64,000 nucleotides of DNA from Sphingomonas sp. LT1P40 (GCF_036663835.1 NZ_JAXOJT010000001.1:1364001-1428000), one strand, 5' to 3'; positions 17,753 through 27,850 are shown, numbered from the stretch's first letter. Notes: generated by a model from the sequence alone, not told the origin. Numbers and translations: made by a program.

Positions 17753-18942
17753 TGCGCGCTTTGGCCTGGCACGGGAAGCATGACGTGCGCGTCGATACGG
17801 TCGACGATCCCGAAATCCTGAACCCGCGAGACGCGATCATCAAGATCACCTCGACCGCGATCTGTGGCTCCGACCTGCATCTGTATGACGGTTATATCCC
17901 GACCATGCAGAAGGGCGACATTCTCGGCCATGAATTCATGGGCGAAGTGGTCGAGACGGGTGCGAAATCGACGCTGAAAAAGGGTCAGCGCGTGGTGGTC
18001 CCATTCACCATCGCATGTGGCTCATGCTTCCATTGCGGCAAGCATCAATATTCGGCGTGCGACAACGGCTTGCCAGCGGACAATCAGGATATCGGGCAGG
18101 AGCTGTACGGCCAGCCGATGTCGGGACTGTTCGGCTATAGCCATCTCACCGGCGGTTATGCGGGCGGTCAGGCGGAATATGTCCGCGTGCCGTTCAGCGA
18201 TGTCGGGCCGATCGTCATTCCCGACGGCGTGGAGGACGAGAAGGTCCTGTTCCTGTCGGACATCCTCCCCACCGGCTGGATGGCGGCGGAAAATGCCGAC
18301 ATCGAACCGGGTGATACCGTCGCGGTATGGGGTTGCGGCCCGGTCGGCCTGTTTGCGGTGCAATCGGCGTTCCTGATGGGGGCCGAGCGCGTCATTGCGA
18401 TCGACCATTTTCCGCACCGGCTTGAACTGGCGAAGAAATTCGGCGCGGAGACGATCAATTTCGAGGAAACCAGCACCTATGAGGCACTGATCCAGATGAC
18501 CGGTGGAATCGGTCCGGATGCGTGCATCGACAGCGTCGGGCTGGAGGCGCACGGCTTCTTTGTCGATAACGTTATCGATCAGATCAAGGTATCGACCTTC
18601 CTGGGCACCGATCGTGCGCACTCGATCCGGCAGGCGATCCTGGCATGCCGCAAGGGCGGAAGGGTTTCGATGCCTGCCGTCTATGGCGGGTTCGTCGACA
18701 AATTCCCGCTGGGCGCGTTCATGGAAAAGGGGCTGACGCTCAAGACCGGACAGACGCACGTCCAGCATTACATGCCCGCGCTGCTCAACGCGATCATGGA
18801 GGACAAGATCGATACCACCTTCCTCATCAGCCACACCCTCCCGCTCGAACAGGCACCCGAGGGCTACAAGATGTTCCACGACAACCAGAATGAAGTGACC
18901 AAGGTCGTGCTGAAGCCCGGCCTGGCGCTCGCAGCGGAGTAA
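17752..18942 (+). CDS. zinc-dependent alcohol dehydrogenase (MDR family, formaldehyde-dehydrogenase-like)
   Basis: A 396-residue medium-chain dehydrogenase. Catalytic zinc ligands are seen in [12 protein letters not shown] (Cys) and [10 protein letters not shown] (His-Glu). The structural-zinc Cys set is reduced to [15 protein letters not shown]. The Rossmann motif is [12 protein letters not shown], near residue 198. The long insertion around the structural-zinc lobe ([15 protein letters not shown]) is typical of the glutathione-independent FDH-like subgroup. Substrate unknown. It is coupled to the SRPBCC gene, and an SDR follows after 6 bp. Confidence 0.92.
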   Translation: MRALAWHGKHDVRVDTVDDPEILNPRDAIIKITSTAICGSDLHLYDGYIPTMQKGDILGHEFMGEVVETGAKSTLKKGQRVVVPFTIACGSCFHCGKHQYSACDNGLPADNQDIGQELYGQPMSGLFGYSHLTGGYAGGQAEYVRVPFSDVGPIVIPDGVEDEKVLFLSDILPTGWMAAENADIEPGDTVAVWGCGPVGLFAVQSAFLMGAERVIAIDHFPHRLELAKKFGAETINFEETSTYEALIQMTGGIGPDACIDSVGLEAHGFFVDNVIDQIKVSTFLGTDRAHSIRQAILACRKGGRVSMPAVYGGFVDKFPLGAFMEKGLTLKTGQTHVQHYMPALLNAIMEDKIDTTFLISHTLPLEQAPEGYKMFHDNQNEVTKVVLKPGLALAAE

Positions 18943-18948
18943 GCGATC

Positions 18949-19734
18949 ATGGCGAACAAACTGGCGGTCATCACGGGTGCCTCGACCGGCATCGGGTTCG
19001 AGCTGGCGACGCTGGCGGCGAAAGAGGGTTACGACCTGATCGTCGTGGCGAACGAGGCGCTGATACAAGCGGCGGCGGCCGATTTCGGGCAGTTCGGCAC
19101 GGCGGTTGAATCGGTCGAAGCGGATCTGGCCACGATCGATGGCGTGGACCGGTTGCTGGCCGCAGCAAACGGACGGCAGATCGACTTGCTGGCTGCCAAC
19201 GCCGCCACCGGGACGGGCGGCGCCTTTCTCGATCAGGATGTGTCGAAATGGCGGCATGCGATCGACACCAACGTCACCGGAACCGTCTACCTGATCCAGA
19301 AGGTGTTGCGCGATATGGTGGCGCGCGACGCGGGCAAAATCCTCGTCGTCGGGTCGATCGCTGGCTACATCCCGGGCAGCTTCAACGCGATCTATAATGC
19401 AACCAAGGCTTTCGTGGACAATTTCACCGAAGCGCTGCGCAATGAAATCAAGGATGTAAAGGGCGTGACCCTGACGACGTTGATGCCGGGACCGACCGAC
19501 ACCGAATTCTTCGCGCGTGCGGGAATGCTGGATACCAAGGTTGGTCAGGACGACGACAAGGCGGATCCAGCCGATGTCGCCAAGGATGGTTGGGACGCGC
19601 TGATGTCGGGCAAGGGCCATATCGTGTCGGGCCTCGGCAATAAGATTCAGGTGCTGGGTGCCGGTGTCGTACCTCAATCGGTACTGGCGGAGCAGCATCG
19701 CAAGATGGCTGAGCCGGGTTCAGGCGAGGACTAA
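18949..19734 (+). CDS. short-chain dehydrogenase/reductase
   Basis: A 261-residue classical SDR: cofactor motif TGASTGIG at residues 9-16, Ser in VVGSIAG and the YNATK catalytic Tyr/Lys. The NNAG structural motif is replaced by AANAA. The C-terminal stretch after GPTDTEFFARAGM is typical. It is the third gene of the SRPBCC-ADH-SDR operon. Substrate unknown. The 11-bp repeat element begins 17 bp beyond its stop. Confidence 0.92.
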   Translation: MANKLAVITGASTGIGFELATLAAKEGYDLIVVANEALIQAAAADFGQFGTAVESVEADLATIDGVDRLLAAANGRQIDLLAANAATGTGGAFLDQDVSKWRHAIDTNVTGTVYLIQKVLRDMVARDAGKILVVGSIAGYIPGSFNAIYNATKAFVDNFTEALRNEIKDVKGVTLTTLMPGPTDTEFFARAGMLDTKVGQDDDKADPADVAKDGWDALMSGKGHIVSGLGNKIQVLGAGVVPQSVLAEQHRKMAEPGSGED

Positions 19735-19750
19735 GACGACTCAGGTCCGC

Positions 19751-19977
19751 CCTTCCAATGTTGGATCTCATCTGTTCTATGCTGGTCGGTGACACACCGA
19801 TCAGCATATCTGCACCGGTCGTATGTCGGCGCAAGTTCGCGCCGGTGCGCGTCGTCGGAGCGTGAAGGCTGCCTCACTGTCGCGAAGGTGTCGCGTCACC
19901 GTCGTGTTGCAGGCGCAAACCTGGCGCGTTGTCGTCGCCTCGACCCGACAACCCCTTCAAACCGTCAAGACTGTCAA
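19751..19977. repeat. 11-bp-periodic GTCGC array element, copy 1
   Basis: A 42-bp head (19751-19792, containing CCAATGTTGG) matches 63579-63620 with six mismatches and no gap. From 19879 a 5-mer recurs every 11 bp: GTCGC 19879, GTCGC 19890, GTCGT 19901, GGCGC 19912, GGCGC 19923, GTCGC 19934, CCGAC 19945. TTCAA and GTCAA boxes at 19956, 19964 and 19973 close it. It lies between convergent genes (SDR and PLP dehydratase). No coding frame fits an 11-bp unit. Confidence 0.75.
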
Positions 19978-19989
19978 CCGCCCACCAAC

Positions 19990-20958
19990 TCAATCGACCC
20001 CGCTCAAAACCGCCGCATACGCCGCAGGATCGGCATTCCCCCCGCTCAGCACCACCAGCATCCCCGGCTCGACAGCCACCTTGCCCGCCAGCAGCGCCGC
20101 CAGCGCCACCGATCCGCCCGGCTCGACCACCAGCCGCAACTTCGCCGCTGCCCAGCGCTGCGCCGCCCGCACTTCGGCCTCGCTCACCGCAACCCCGGTC
20201 ACCCCGCGTCGCGACAGCACGTCGAACGTCAAGGGCGACACCTGCAGCGTCTGCAACGCATCGCATGCCGTCGGCGGCGGATTGTCGCCGACCGGCTCGA
20301 TCCACCCCGCCTCCAGGCTGCGGCACATATCGTCCCAGCCCTCCGGCTCGACGATCGTCATCCGCGCATCGGGCAGCGCCAGCGCGACGCCCGCAGCCAG
20401 CCCACCGCCCCCGCACGGCACCACGACATGGACCGGATCGGGCAGCCGCATCTCCGCTACCTGCGTCAGCACCTCGATGCCGATGCTCCCTTGCCCCTCG
20501 ATGATCCACGGGTCGTCGAATGGCGGCACCAGTGTCGCGCCGCGCGCATGTGCCAGATGCGCGGCGATCTTCGTGCGATCCTCGCTCATCCGGTCATACG
20601 TCACGACCTCGGCCCCCAGTGCCAGCGTCGAATCGCGCTTCGGCTTGGGCGCATCCGCCGGCATCACGATCACCGCTGGCATCCCCAGCCGCTTCGCTGC
20701 CCATGCCACGCCCTGCGCATGGTTGCCGGAAGAGAAGGCGACAACGCCGTTTTCGCGAAGATCCGGCGCGATCGCCGTCAGCCGGTGCCACGCGCCGCGA
20801 ATCTTGAACGCCCCGATCGGCTGCAGCGATTCGGCCTTGAACATCACCGGAATCCCACGGATTTCCGCGATAAACAGCGGCGTGGGCGGCAGGATCGACG
20901 CCACCTTTGCCGCCGCATCCCGCACCCCGGCCCGTGTCGGCTGTCGCAAAATCGTCAC
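19990..20958 (-). CDS. PLP-dependent threonine/serine dehydratase-like protein
   Basis: A 322-residue fold-type II PLP enzyme. The PLP lysine sits in PIGAFKIRGAW, the phosphate-binding loop is CGGGGLAAG, and FSSGNHAQGVAWAA is the substrate loop. At this length it lacks the ACT regulatory domain of biosynthetic IlvA, so a catabolic threonine/serine dehydratase or serine racemase-like role fits. The start is GTG 20956-20958. It is convergent with the SDR. Confidence 0.9.
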   Translation of the reverse strand: MTILRQPTRAGVRDAAAKVASILPPTPLFIAEIRGIPVMFKAESLQPIGAFKIRGAWHRLTAIAPDLRENGVVAFSSGNHAQGVAWAAKRLGMPAVIVMPADAPKPKRDSTLALGAEVVTYDRMSEDRTKIAAHLAHARGATLVPPFDDPWIIEGQGSIGIEVLTQVAEMRLPDPVHVVVPCGGGGLAAGVALALPDARMTIVEPEGWDDMCRSLEAGWIEPVGDNPPPTACDALQTLQVSPLTFDVLSRRGVTGVAVSEAEVRAAQRWAAAKLRLVVEPGGSVALAALLAGKVAVEPGMLVVLSGGNADPAAYAAVLSGVD

Positions 20959-21103
20959 ATATCACCCCACTGCGTCACAGGGGGTCCATATCCGCTTTAC
21001 ATTGCGGACCCCCGTCCCTATTTGAGCCGTCCGCTGCCCCATGGGACTTCCAACCGCAAGGCAGCTTCACCGTACGGCGAAAGCCACTTGGAGGTCCCTT
21101 GAG

Positions 21104-22315
21104 TTGCACAAGCATCATAGCGCGCTCGGGCTAGCGAAAGCCCTACGTCCCGTCGAGCCGGTAACGCTCGTTCGTCCGCACGCAGCACAGCGCGCAGCCC
21201 GATTCTTCGTCGAGAAGTTTCCGGGAACGACGATGTATGCCGTCAAGGCAAACCCCTCGCCCGAGCTGCTTCAGCTGCTGTGGGACAGTGGGGTCACGCA
21301 TTACGACGTCGCGTCGATCGGCGAAGTGCGCCTCACGCGGCGCACGCTGCCCAAGGCGACTTTGTGCTTCATGCACCCGGTCAAGGCCGAGGAAGCGATC
21401 GAGGAAGCGTATTTCAACCACGGCGTGCGCACCTTCAGCCTCGACACGATGGACGAGCTGGAAAAGATCGTCCGCGCCACACGTGGTGCGGAAGACCTGT
21501 ATCTGTGCGTCCGCATCCGCGTGTCGTCCGATCACTCGAAACTCAGCCTTGCATCGAAATTCGGTGCTGAGCCGGAGGATGTGAAGGACCTGCTCGTTGC
21601 CACCCGTCAGGCCGCCGATGCCCTAGGCATCTGCTTCCATGTCGGGTCACAGGCGATGACCCCGACCGCCTATATCGAGGCGATGGAGCGCGTGCGCATC
21701 GCCATCGTCGCGTCGTCGGTCACGGTCGACATCGTCGATGTCGGCGGCGGCTTCCCGTCCACCTATCCGGGCATGGAGCCACCCCCGCTGGAGGCCTATT
21801 TCGGCGTCATCCACAACGCGTTCGAGAATCTGCCGATCTCGTACAGCGCCGAATTGTGGTGCGAGCCGGGCCGGGCATTGTGCGCCGAATACAGCTCGCT
21901 GATCGTGCGCGTCGAGAAGCGTCGCGGTGACGAACTGTATATCAACGACGGTGCCTATGGCGCGCTGTTCGATGCGGCGCATGTCGGCTGGCGCTTCCCG
22001 GTGCGGCTGCTGCGCGACGGAGCGGACAGCGCCGAGACGGTCGAATACAGCTTCTACGGCCCCACCTGTGACGATCTCGATCACATGGCGGGTCCGTTCG
22101 ATCTGCCGGCGGACGTTCAGGCGGGTGACTATATCGAGGTCGGGATGCTCGGTGCTTATGGCTGTGCCATGCGTACCGCGTTCAACGGTTTTGGCGCTGA
22201 TGCCCAGGTTGAAGTGACGGACGAGCCGATGGACACGCTCTATTCGGGCATCGCCATCGAACGGCCAAGCAACGTGGTCAGCCTCGACCAGTTCAAGCGC
22301 CGCGCGCGCCGCTGA
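21104..22315 (+). CDS. ornithine decarboxylase-type PLP decarboxylase (fold III)
   Basis: About 403 residues of the eukaryotic/alphaproteobacterial ODC family, converting ornithine (or lysine) to the diamine. PLP Lys is in MYAVKANPSPEL, the Gly-rich phosphate site is VDVGGGFPS, WCEPGRALCAEYS follows, and YGPTCDDLD carries the catalytic Cys. I prefer TTG 21104, with GGAGG nine bases upstream, over the ATG at 21041, which would add 21 unlike residues. A GNAT protein gene follows after 4 bp. Confidence 0.9.
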   Translation: MHKHHSALGLAKALRPVEPVTLVRPHAAQRAARFFVEKFPGTTMYAVKANPSPELLQLLWDSGVTHYDVASIGEVRLTRRTLPKATLCFMHPVKAEEAIEEAYFNHGVRTFSLDTMDELEKIVRATRGAEDLYLCVRIRVSSDHSKLSLASKFGAEPEDVKDLLVATRQAADALGICFHVGSQAMTPTAYIEAMERVRIAIVASSVTVDIVDVGGGFPSTYPGMEPPPLEAYFGVIHNAFENLPISYSAELWCEPGRALCAEYSSLIVRVEKRRGDELYINDGAYGALFDAAHVGWRFPVRLLRDGADSAETVEYSFYGPTCDDLDHMAGPFDLPADVQAGDYIEVGMLGAYGCAMRTAFNGFGADAQVEVTDEPMDTLYSGIAIERPSNVVSLDQFKRRARR

Positions 22316-22319
22316 TCGC

Positions 22320-23207
22320 ATGGCTGAACAGGGCGACCTGATCGTCCGGCAAACCGATATCGGCGAAGGCGCGGTGTTCGACCGCTTCTTCGCCGGTTAC
22401 GACCGCGCGTTCGTGTTGCCCGATGAGAAGGAGGACCGGGACGGCTTTATCGCCTGTCTCGCCCTCAACCACGGCACGGAAAAGGCCCGTCTGACCGCGC
22501 TTTACGGCGAGTTCCGCGAAATCTGCCTGACGGTGGACGAACCCGACGGCACCCATGTCGGCGGTGCAAACCTGATCGCCGCGCCGCTGCCCGAAGCGGC
22601 AGGCCGGAGCATCGCCACCGCCAACCTCAACTACCTCTATGTCGATCCCGCCCAGCGCGGCCGCGGCCGCCTGAAACAACTCGTGGCGATCGTCCGCGAC
22701 ACGATCCGGGACATGTTCGGGGTGGATGAGGTGCTGATCTTCCTCGAGCAAAACGACCCCTTCGCCATGAGCGAGGAAGCCTATGCCCTCGACTCCAGCG
22801 TGGCAGGCGTCGATCAGATCGACCGGCTGCGCATCTGGACCAAACAGGGTGCCCGCATTGTCGACTGGCGCTACATCCAGCCCGCGCTGACCCCGGCACA
22901 CGAGCCCGATGACGGCCTGCTCTATGCCGTGATCGGTGCGGACACCCCCCTGCCCGCCTGCTGGCTCGCCGCGCATCTGCGCCGCTTCTACGGGATTTCG
23001 GTACTCAAGGGCGCGCCGATCGACGCCGACCCGGTGGCCTGGCCCCAGATCGTGGCGCTGGATGCGGACTGCGCGGGCGGCGCAACGATTGCCCTGCTCG
23101 ACCCGTCCCCGCTGCTGGCCGTGCTACCCAACCGCGACGCAGCAACCGAAATGCTGGGCCAGACGCCTCCGAACCTGCTCGACGCGATCCGGACTTTCGC
23201 CCGCTGA
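22320..23207 (+). CDS. GNAT-like acetyltransferase paired with the decarboxylase
   Basis: A 295-residue protein with a GNAT core: LNYLYVDPAQRGRGRLKQL is the beta4-alpha3 acetyl-CoA signature, followed by VDEVLIFLEQNDPFAM. The C-terminal third is not part of a standard GNAT domain. It sits four bases after the ornithine decarboxylase-type gene, so acetylation in polyamine metabolism is possible but inferred. It is convergent with adk. Confidence 0.82.
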   Translation: MAEQGDLIVRQTDIGEGAVFDRFFAGYDRAFVLPDEKEDRDGFIACLALNHGTEKARLTALYGEFREICLTVDEPDGTHVGGANLIAAPLPEAAGRSIATANLNYLYVDPAQRGRGRLKQLVAIVRDTIRDMFGVDEVLIFLEQNDPFAMSEEAYALDSSVAGVDQIDRLRIWTKQGARIVDWRYIQPALTPAHEPDDGLLYAVIGADTPLPACWLAAHLRRFYGISVLKGAPIDADPVAWPQIVALDADCAGGATIALLDPSPLLAVLPNRDAATEMLGQTPPNLLDAIRTFAR

Positions 23208-23233
23208 ACTGATTCAGCGAGCGACCGCTTCAC

Positions 23234-23890
23234 TCACTTTCCGTCGAGGATCGCCTCGATCGCGTCGGTCACTTCGGCGATGTCCGCCATCCCGTCCACC
23301 CGCTTCACCAATCCGCGCGCTTCATAGATCGGCAGGATCGGTGCAGTCTTGGCGCGATATTCGGCCATGCGCGTGCGCACCGTTTCCTCATTATCGTCGG
23401 GCCGACGCTTGAACTCGGTCGACTGGCACACGTCGCACACGCCCTCGACCTTGGGCAGGTTGAAGGTGTCGTGATAATTCGCGCCGCATTTGCCGCAGCT
23501 GAAACGACCCGTGATCCGCTCGACTAGCGCATCCTCGTCCACCACCAGCTCGATGACGTGCGACAACACCCGCCCGCGTTCGGCCAGCAGCTCATCTAAA
23601 GATGCCGCCTGCGGTGCGGTGCGCGGATAGCCGTCGAAGATCGCACCCTTGGCCGTGTCCGGCTGGTCGAGGCGTTCGCCGATGATCCCGCTGACGATCT
23701 CGTCGGAAACGAGCTCCCCTGCTTCCATCACCGCTTTCGCCTTCAGCCCTACCGGGCTGCCGGCCTTCACCGCCGCACGCAACATGTCGCCGGTCGAGAG
23801 CTGGACCATGCCACGCTCGTCCTCAAGCCTAGCGGCCTGGGTGCCCTTGCCCGCGCCCGGAGGCCCCAACAGGATGATGTTCACGCCCAT
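23234..23890 (-). CDS. adk: adenylate kinase
   Basis: A 218-residue kinase (AMP + ATP to 2 ADP). The P-loop LLGPPGAGKGTQA is at residues 7-19. The long LID carries a four-Cys zinc site (CGKCGANYHDTFN and CDVCQS), and RPDDNEETVRTRM is typical. It is the last gene of the spc cluster after secY. rpsM, which often follows, is absent and the strand switches here. Confidence 0.97.
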   Translation of the reverse strand: MGVNIILLGPPGAGKGTQAARLEDERGMVQLSTGDMLRAAVKAGSPVGLKAKAVMEAGELVSDEIVSGIIGERLDQPDTAKGAIFDGYPRTAPQAASLDELLAERGRVLSHVIELVVDEDALVERITGRFSCGKCGANYHDTFNLPKVEGVCDVCQSTEFKRRPDDNEETVRTRMAEYRAKTAPILPIYEARGLVKRVDGMADIAEVTDAIEAILDGK

Positions 23891-23911
23891 TCCCCTCTCA
23901 TACCGCCCCGC

Positions 23912-25276
23912 TTAGCGGAGTCGGCCGCCCTTCAGCTTCGCCTTTTTGATCAGATCGCCATACTGGTGCGCCAGCAGATGCGACTGGATCTGCGTCACCG
24001 TATCCATCGTGACGTTGACCACGATAAGCAGGCTGGTGCCGCCGAGATAGAAGGGAATGGCCAGCGCTGAAACCAGATATTCGGGCAACAGGCAGATGAC
24101 CGTCAGATACGCGGCACCGATCACGGTGATGCGCGTCAGCACATAATCGAAATAGGCCTCGGTATTCTTGCCCGGACGGATGCCCGGAATGAATCCACCA
24201 TATTTCTTGAGGTTGTCGGCGGTCTCTTCCGGATTGAACACCACGGCGGTGTAGAAGAACGAGAAGAAGATGATGCCCGCGCCGTACAGCAGCATATACA
24301 CCAGGCTGCCATGTTGCAGATACTGGTTGAGGTTGATGATGAGATCGCCCCACGCGCTCTCCCCCGCCGTGGCGGTGCCCGCGAACTGGCTGACCGTCAG
24401 CGGCATCAGCAACAACGACGATGCGAAGATCGGCGGGATCACGCCGGCGGTGTTGATCTTGAGCGGCAAATGGCTGCGCTCCGACTGAACGCCGCGCTGC
24501 GTCTGGCGCTTCGGATACTGGATCAGGATACGGCGCTGCGCACGCTCCATGAAACAGATGAACAACACCAGCAGCGCGACCGCGACGAAGATGCCGACCA
24601 GCTTGATCGGATCGAGCGAACCGGTGCGGCCACCCTCGAACAGCTGAACCAGCGTCGTCGGCAGATGCGCGACGATGCCCGCCATGATGATGAGCGAAAT
24701 GCCGTTACCGACGCCGCGGCTGGTGATCTGCTCACCCAGCCACATCAGGAACATGGTGCCGCCGATCAGCGAGACGACAGCGGCGACGCGGAACAACATG
24801 CCCGGTTCGACCACCGGGGCCAACCCCTGCGTCGCGCCCAGCGTCTCCAGCCCGACCGCGATAACATAGCCTTGGATCGCGGTCAGCGCGACGGTGCCAT
24901 AGCGGGTGTACTGGTTGAGCTTCTTGCGACCGCTCTCACCCTCTTTCTTGATCGCGGCGAGCTGTGGCGAGAGTGAGGTCGCCAGCTGCACCACGATCGA
25001 CGCCGTAATGTACGGCATCACGCCCAGTGCGATCACCGACATGCGCTCCAGCGCGCCGCCCGAGAAGGTGTTGAAGAAATCGAGCACGCCGCCCTGCGTG
25101 CGCTCGGCCAGCAGGCCCAACTGCGTCGGATCGACGCCGGGCAGCGGGACGTAACTCAGCATCCGGAAGATAATCAGCGCGCCGAGCGTAAACCACAGGC
25201 GCTTCTTGAGTTCGGTGGCCTTGCCGAACTTCGACAGGTTGAGGCCGGATGCAAGTTGATCGGCTGCGGATGCCAT
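23912..25276 (-). CDS. secY: preprotein translocase subunit SecY
   Basis: A 454-residue, ten-span core of the Sec translocon. Typical blocks include RMLSYVPLPGVDP, GVMPYITASIVVQL, the cytosolic ERAQRRILIQYPKRQ and the VNVTMDTVTQIQSHL tail. The ATG at 25276 (MASAADQLASGLN) is preferred because AGGATAT precedes it; the frame upstream is unrelated. It lies between rplO and adk. Confidence 0.97.
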   Translation of the reverse strand: MASAADQLASGLNLSKFGKATELKKRLWFTLGALIIFRMLSYVPLPGVDPTQLGLLAERTQGGVLDFFNTFSGGALERMSVIALGVMPYITASIVVQLATSLSPQLAAIKKEGESGRKKLNQYTRYGTVALTAIQGYVIAVGLETLGATQGLAPVVEPGMLFRVAAVVSLIGGTMFLMWLGEQITSRGVGNGISLIIMAGIVAHLPTTLVQLFEGGRTGSLDPIKLVGIFVAVALLVLFICFMERAQRRILIQYPKRQTQRGVQSERSHLPLKINTAGVIPPIFASSLLLMPLTVSQFAGTATAGESAWGDLIINLNQYLQHGSLVYMLLYGAGIIFFSFFYTAVVFNPEETADNLKKYGGFIPGIRPGKNTEAYFDYVLTRITVIGAAYLTVICLLPEYLVSALAIPFYLGGTSLLIVVNVTMDTVTQIQSHLLAHQYGDLIKKAKLKGGRLR

Positions 25277-25398
25277 GTGCACAAATATCCTGGAAACCAA
25301 AGCGGCGGAGAAGCGTTTTCCGCCACCCCGCCGCTCATATAGGGCTTGAAACCCGTTGGGCAATCATTCCCGGCACTTCGCCGGAAAGCAGCCCGGGA

Positions 25399-25950
25399 TT
25401 ATGCCTTGGCGGCTTTCTTGCCGGACGCTTTCAGCTCGGCGATCGCCTTCTGCTTCACGCGATGCTTGGCCTTGTGCTTGTCGGCGGGTGCGATGACCTC
25501 GGGGATCGTGACCTTGCCGCCAGCCTTCTCGACCGCCTCGATCGCGCCCTTCGACGCGCCGGCAACTGTGAAGTTCAGCTTCGACGTGATCTCGCCCTTG
25601 GCGAGCAGACGAACGCCGTTCTTGCCGCCGCGTGCCAGGCCAACGGCCTTCAGCGCGGCATGATCGATATCGGTCGCGGTCAGCTTGCCAGCATCGACCA
25701 GCTTCTGGATCATGCCCAGATTGACCTCGGAATAATCCTTGGCCGACGGATTGTTGAAGCCGCGCTTCGGGATCCGCATGTGGAGCGGCATCTGGCCACC
25801 CTCGAACCCGTTGATCGCTACGCCCGAACGTGCCTTGGCACCCTTCTGGCCGCGACCGGCGGTCTTGCCCTTGCCCGAACCGATGCCGCGTCCGACGCGC
25901 ATCCGGCCCTTGCGAGCGCCTTCATTGTCCTTGATGTCGTTCAGTTTCAT
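25399..25950 (-). CDS. rplO: 50S ribosomal protein L15
   Basis: A 183-residue protein starting [15 protein letters not shown], then the Gly-rich [18 protein letters not shown] hallmark. Longer than E. coli L15 (144 residues) through an Ala/Lys-rich C-terminal tail ([20 protein letters not shown]). A GTG three codons upstream is less likely. It precedes secY after a 122-bp gap. Confidence 0.97.
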   Translation of the reverse strand: MKLNDIKDNEGARKGRMRVGRGIGSGKGKTAGRGQKGAKARSGVAINGFEGGQMPLHMRIPKRGFNNPSAKDYSEVNLGMIQKLVDAGKLTATDIDHAALKAVGLARGGKNGVRLLAKGEITSKLNFTVAGASKGAIEAVEKAGGKVTIPEVIAPADKHKAKHRVKQKAIAELKASGKKAAKA

Positions 25951-26060
25951 ATCGTGCACTCGCTTTCGCTTTAGTCGCGCTGGATAAAATGGAAGGGGGC
26001 CGATAGCCCCCCTTCCCTATTCTGTCACCCGAAAAGGTGCCGGGACCGAGATGTCGGGGC

Positions 26061-26240
26061 TTAACCCTCGAGCACTTCGACCATGTGATGCACCTTGCGG
26101 ATCATGCCGCGAACTTCGGGCGTGTCTTCGAGCTCGCGTACCCGATGCATCTTGTTCAGGCCAAGACCTACCAGCGTTGCACGCTGTTCCTTGACGCGGC
26201 GGATCGGCGAACCGGTCTGCTTAATTTTGATAGTCGCCAT
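26061..26240 (-). CDS. rpmD: 50S ribosomal protein L30
   Basis: A 59-residue protein beginning [15 protein letters not shown], with the L30 core [17 protein letters not shown] and the end HHMVEVLEG. It sits between rpsE (5 bp away) and rplO, the standard spc order. Confidence 0.96.
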   Translation of the reverse strand: MATIKIKQTGSPIRRVKEQRATLVGLGLNKMHRVRELEDTPEVRGMIRKVHHMVEVLEG

Positions 26241-26245
26241 TTGTG

Positions 26246-26959
26246 TTACTCCACGATCGCAGCGGCATCGGCCTCGGCGGTCTTCGAACCACCATGGCCG
26301 AGCAGATCGGCGATCTTCTTGCCACGACGCTGTGCGACTGCCTTTGGCGACGTCTGATCGATCAGCGCCTCAAAGGTTGCGCGGATCATGTTATAGGGGT
26401 TCGACGTGCCGTTCGACTTGGTCACGACGTCCGCCACGCCCAGGCTCTCGAACACGGCACGCATCGGTCCGCCGGCGATGATGCCGGTGCCTGCCGGTGC
26501 CGAACGAACGGTAACCTTGCCCGCACCGAAATGACCGAGACCATCGTGATGCAGCGTCCGGCCCTCACGCAATGGCACGCGGACCATCGACTTCTTGGCA
26601 GCAGCGGTCGCCTTGGAAATGGCTTCCGGCACTTCGCGTGCCTTGCCATGACCGAAGCCGACCCGGCCCTTGCCGTCGCCGACGACGACGAGTGCTGCAA
26701 AGCCGAAGCGCTTGCCGCCCTTTACCGTCTTCGAGACGCGGTTGATGTGGACCAGCTTCTCGATCAGCTCTTCGCCATTCTCGTCACGCGGAGTGCGGTC
26801 GTCACGACGGCCGCCACGACCGCGATTGTCGCGGTTGCCACCGGGGCCACCACCACGATTGTCGCCACCACGGCCACCACGGCCACGGCGTGGTGCGTCG
26901 GCTGCACCGGCGTCTGGCGTTGCGCCCTCGACGGGCGTTGGGGTCTGTTCGTCAGCCAT
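26246..26959 (-). CDS. rpsE: 30S ribosomal protein S5 with Arg-Gly-rich N-terminal extension
   Basis: A 237-residue S5. The conserved part starts near residue 63 ([19 protein letters not shown]) and includes the translation-fidelity region [17 protein letters not shown]. The first 60 residues are an acidic stretch followed by [18 protein letters not shown] repeats, not present in E. coli S5 (167 residues). GGAG precedes the ATG at 26959. The extension is probably unstructured. Confidence 0.97.
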   Translation of the reverse strand: MADEQTPTPVEGATPDAGAADAPRRGRGGRGGDNRGGGPGGNRDNRGRGGRRDDRTPRDENGEELIEKLVHINRVSKTVKGGKRFGFAALVVVGDGKGRVGFGHGKAREVPEAISKATAAAKKSMVRVPLREGRTLHHDGLGHFGAGKVTVRSAPAGTGIIAGGPMRAVFESLGVADVVTKSNGTSNPYNMIRATFEALIDQTSPKAVAQRRGKKIADLLGHGGSKTAEADAAAIVE

Positions 26960-26960
26960 A

Positions 26961-27317
26961 TTAGAACTCCAATCCGCCTTCACGGGCGGCATCGGCCAGC
27001 GCCTTGACGCGGCCATGGAACAGGAAGCCGCCACGGTCGAACACGACCTGCGTCACGCCTGCATCCTTCGCCACCTGGGCGATGCGCAGGCCGACGGCCT
27101 TGGCGGCATCGATGTTCGCGCCGGACGTGCCGCGCACATCCTTTTCGAGCGTCGATGCTGCTGCCAGCGTCTTGCCCTGCGCGTCGTCGATGACCTGCAC
27201 ATAGATGTGCTTGCCCGAGCGATGCACCGAAAGCCGCGGACGGCTGCCGGCGCGTGCCTTCAGCGAGGTACGATTGCGGCGGCGCCGCTTCTCGAAGAGT
27301 GAGAGACCTTTGCTCAT
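26961..27317 (-). CDS. rplR: 50S ribosomal protein L18
   Basis: A 118-residue 5S rRNA-binding protein: [34 protein letters not shown] and the end [18 protein letters not shown]. Its ATG overlaps the rplF stop by one base; rpsE follows. Confidence 0.97.
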   Translation of the reverse strand: MSKGLSLFEKRRRRNRTSLKARAGSRPRLSVHRSGKHIYVQVIDDAQGKTLAAASTLEKDVRGTSGANIDAAKAVGLRIAQVAKDAGVTQVVFDRGGFLFHGRVKALADAAREGGLEF

Positions 27318-27850
27318 TACTTCTTCTTCCCTTCCTTGCGGAAGATGAACTCGCCGTCGTACTTGATGCCCTTGCCCTTGTAAGGCTCAGGCTTCCGCCA
27401 CTGGCGAATTTCAGCCGCGAACTGGCCGACCTTCTGCTTGTCGTTGCCTGAAATCTCGACCGTGGTCTGATCGGGCGTCTTGACCTCGACGCCTTCCGGA
27501 ATATCCAGATCGACGTCGTGCGAATAACCCAGCTGAAGCTTCAGCTTGCGGCCCTGCGTGCTGGCGCGATAGCCGACGCCGGTGATGAGCAGCTTCTTGG
27601 TGAAGCCATCGGTCACACCCGTCACCAGGTTCTGAACCAGCGTACGCTGCATGCCCCAAAAGGCGCGAGCCTGCTTGGTGTCGTTGGCCGGCTTCACCAC
27701 CAACACGCCTTCGCCCATCTCGTATGAGATGTCATCGACGGTCGGCATCGACAGCGTCCCCTTCGGACCCTTGATCGAAATCTGGCCGTTGCCGACATCG
27801 GCGGTGACACCCGCCGGAATCGGAATGGCTTTTTTACCCGTGCGGCTCAT
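27317..27850 (-). CDS. rplF: 50S ribosomal protein L6
   Basis: A 177-residue L6: [15 protein letters not shown] start, [16 protein letters not shown] in the middle, and the C-terminal rRNA-binding motif [12 protein letters not shown]. It is one-base coupled to rpsH and rplR. Confidence 0.97.
   Translation of the reverse strand: MSRTGKKAIPIPAGVTADVGNGQISIKGPKGTLSMPTVDDISYEMGEGVLVVKPANDTKQARAFWGMQRTLVQNLVTGVTDGFTKKLLITGVGYRASTQGRKLKLQLGYSHDVDLDIPEGVEVKTPDQTTVEISGNDKQKVGQFAAEIRQWRKPEPYKGKGIKYDGEFIFRKEGKKK

Noticed and set aside
19735..19989. tRNA or integrase attachment site at the repeat head
   Set aside because: No cloverleaf or CCA end, and no integrase nearby in either copy.
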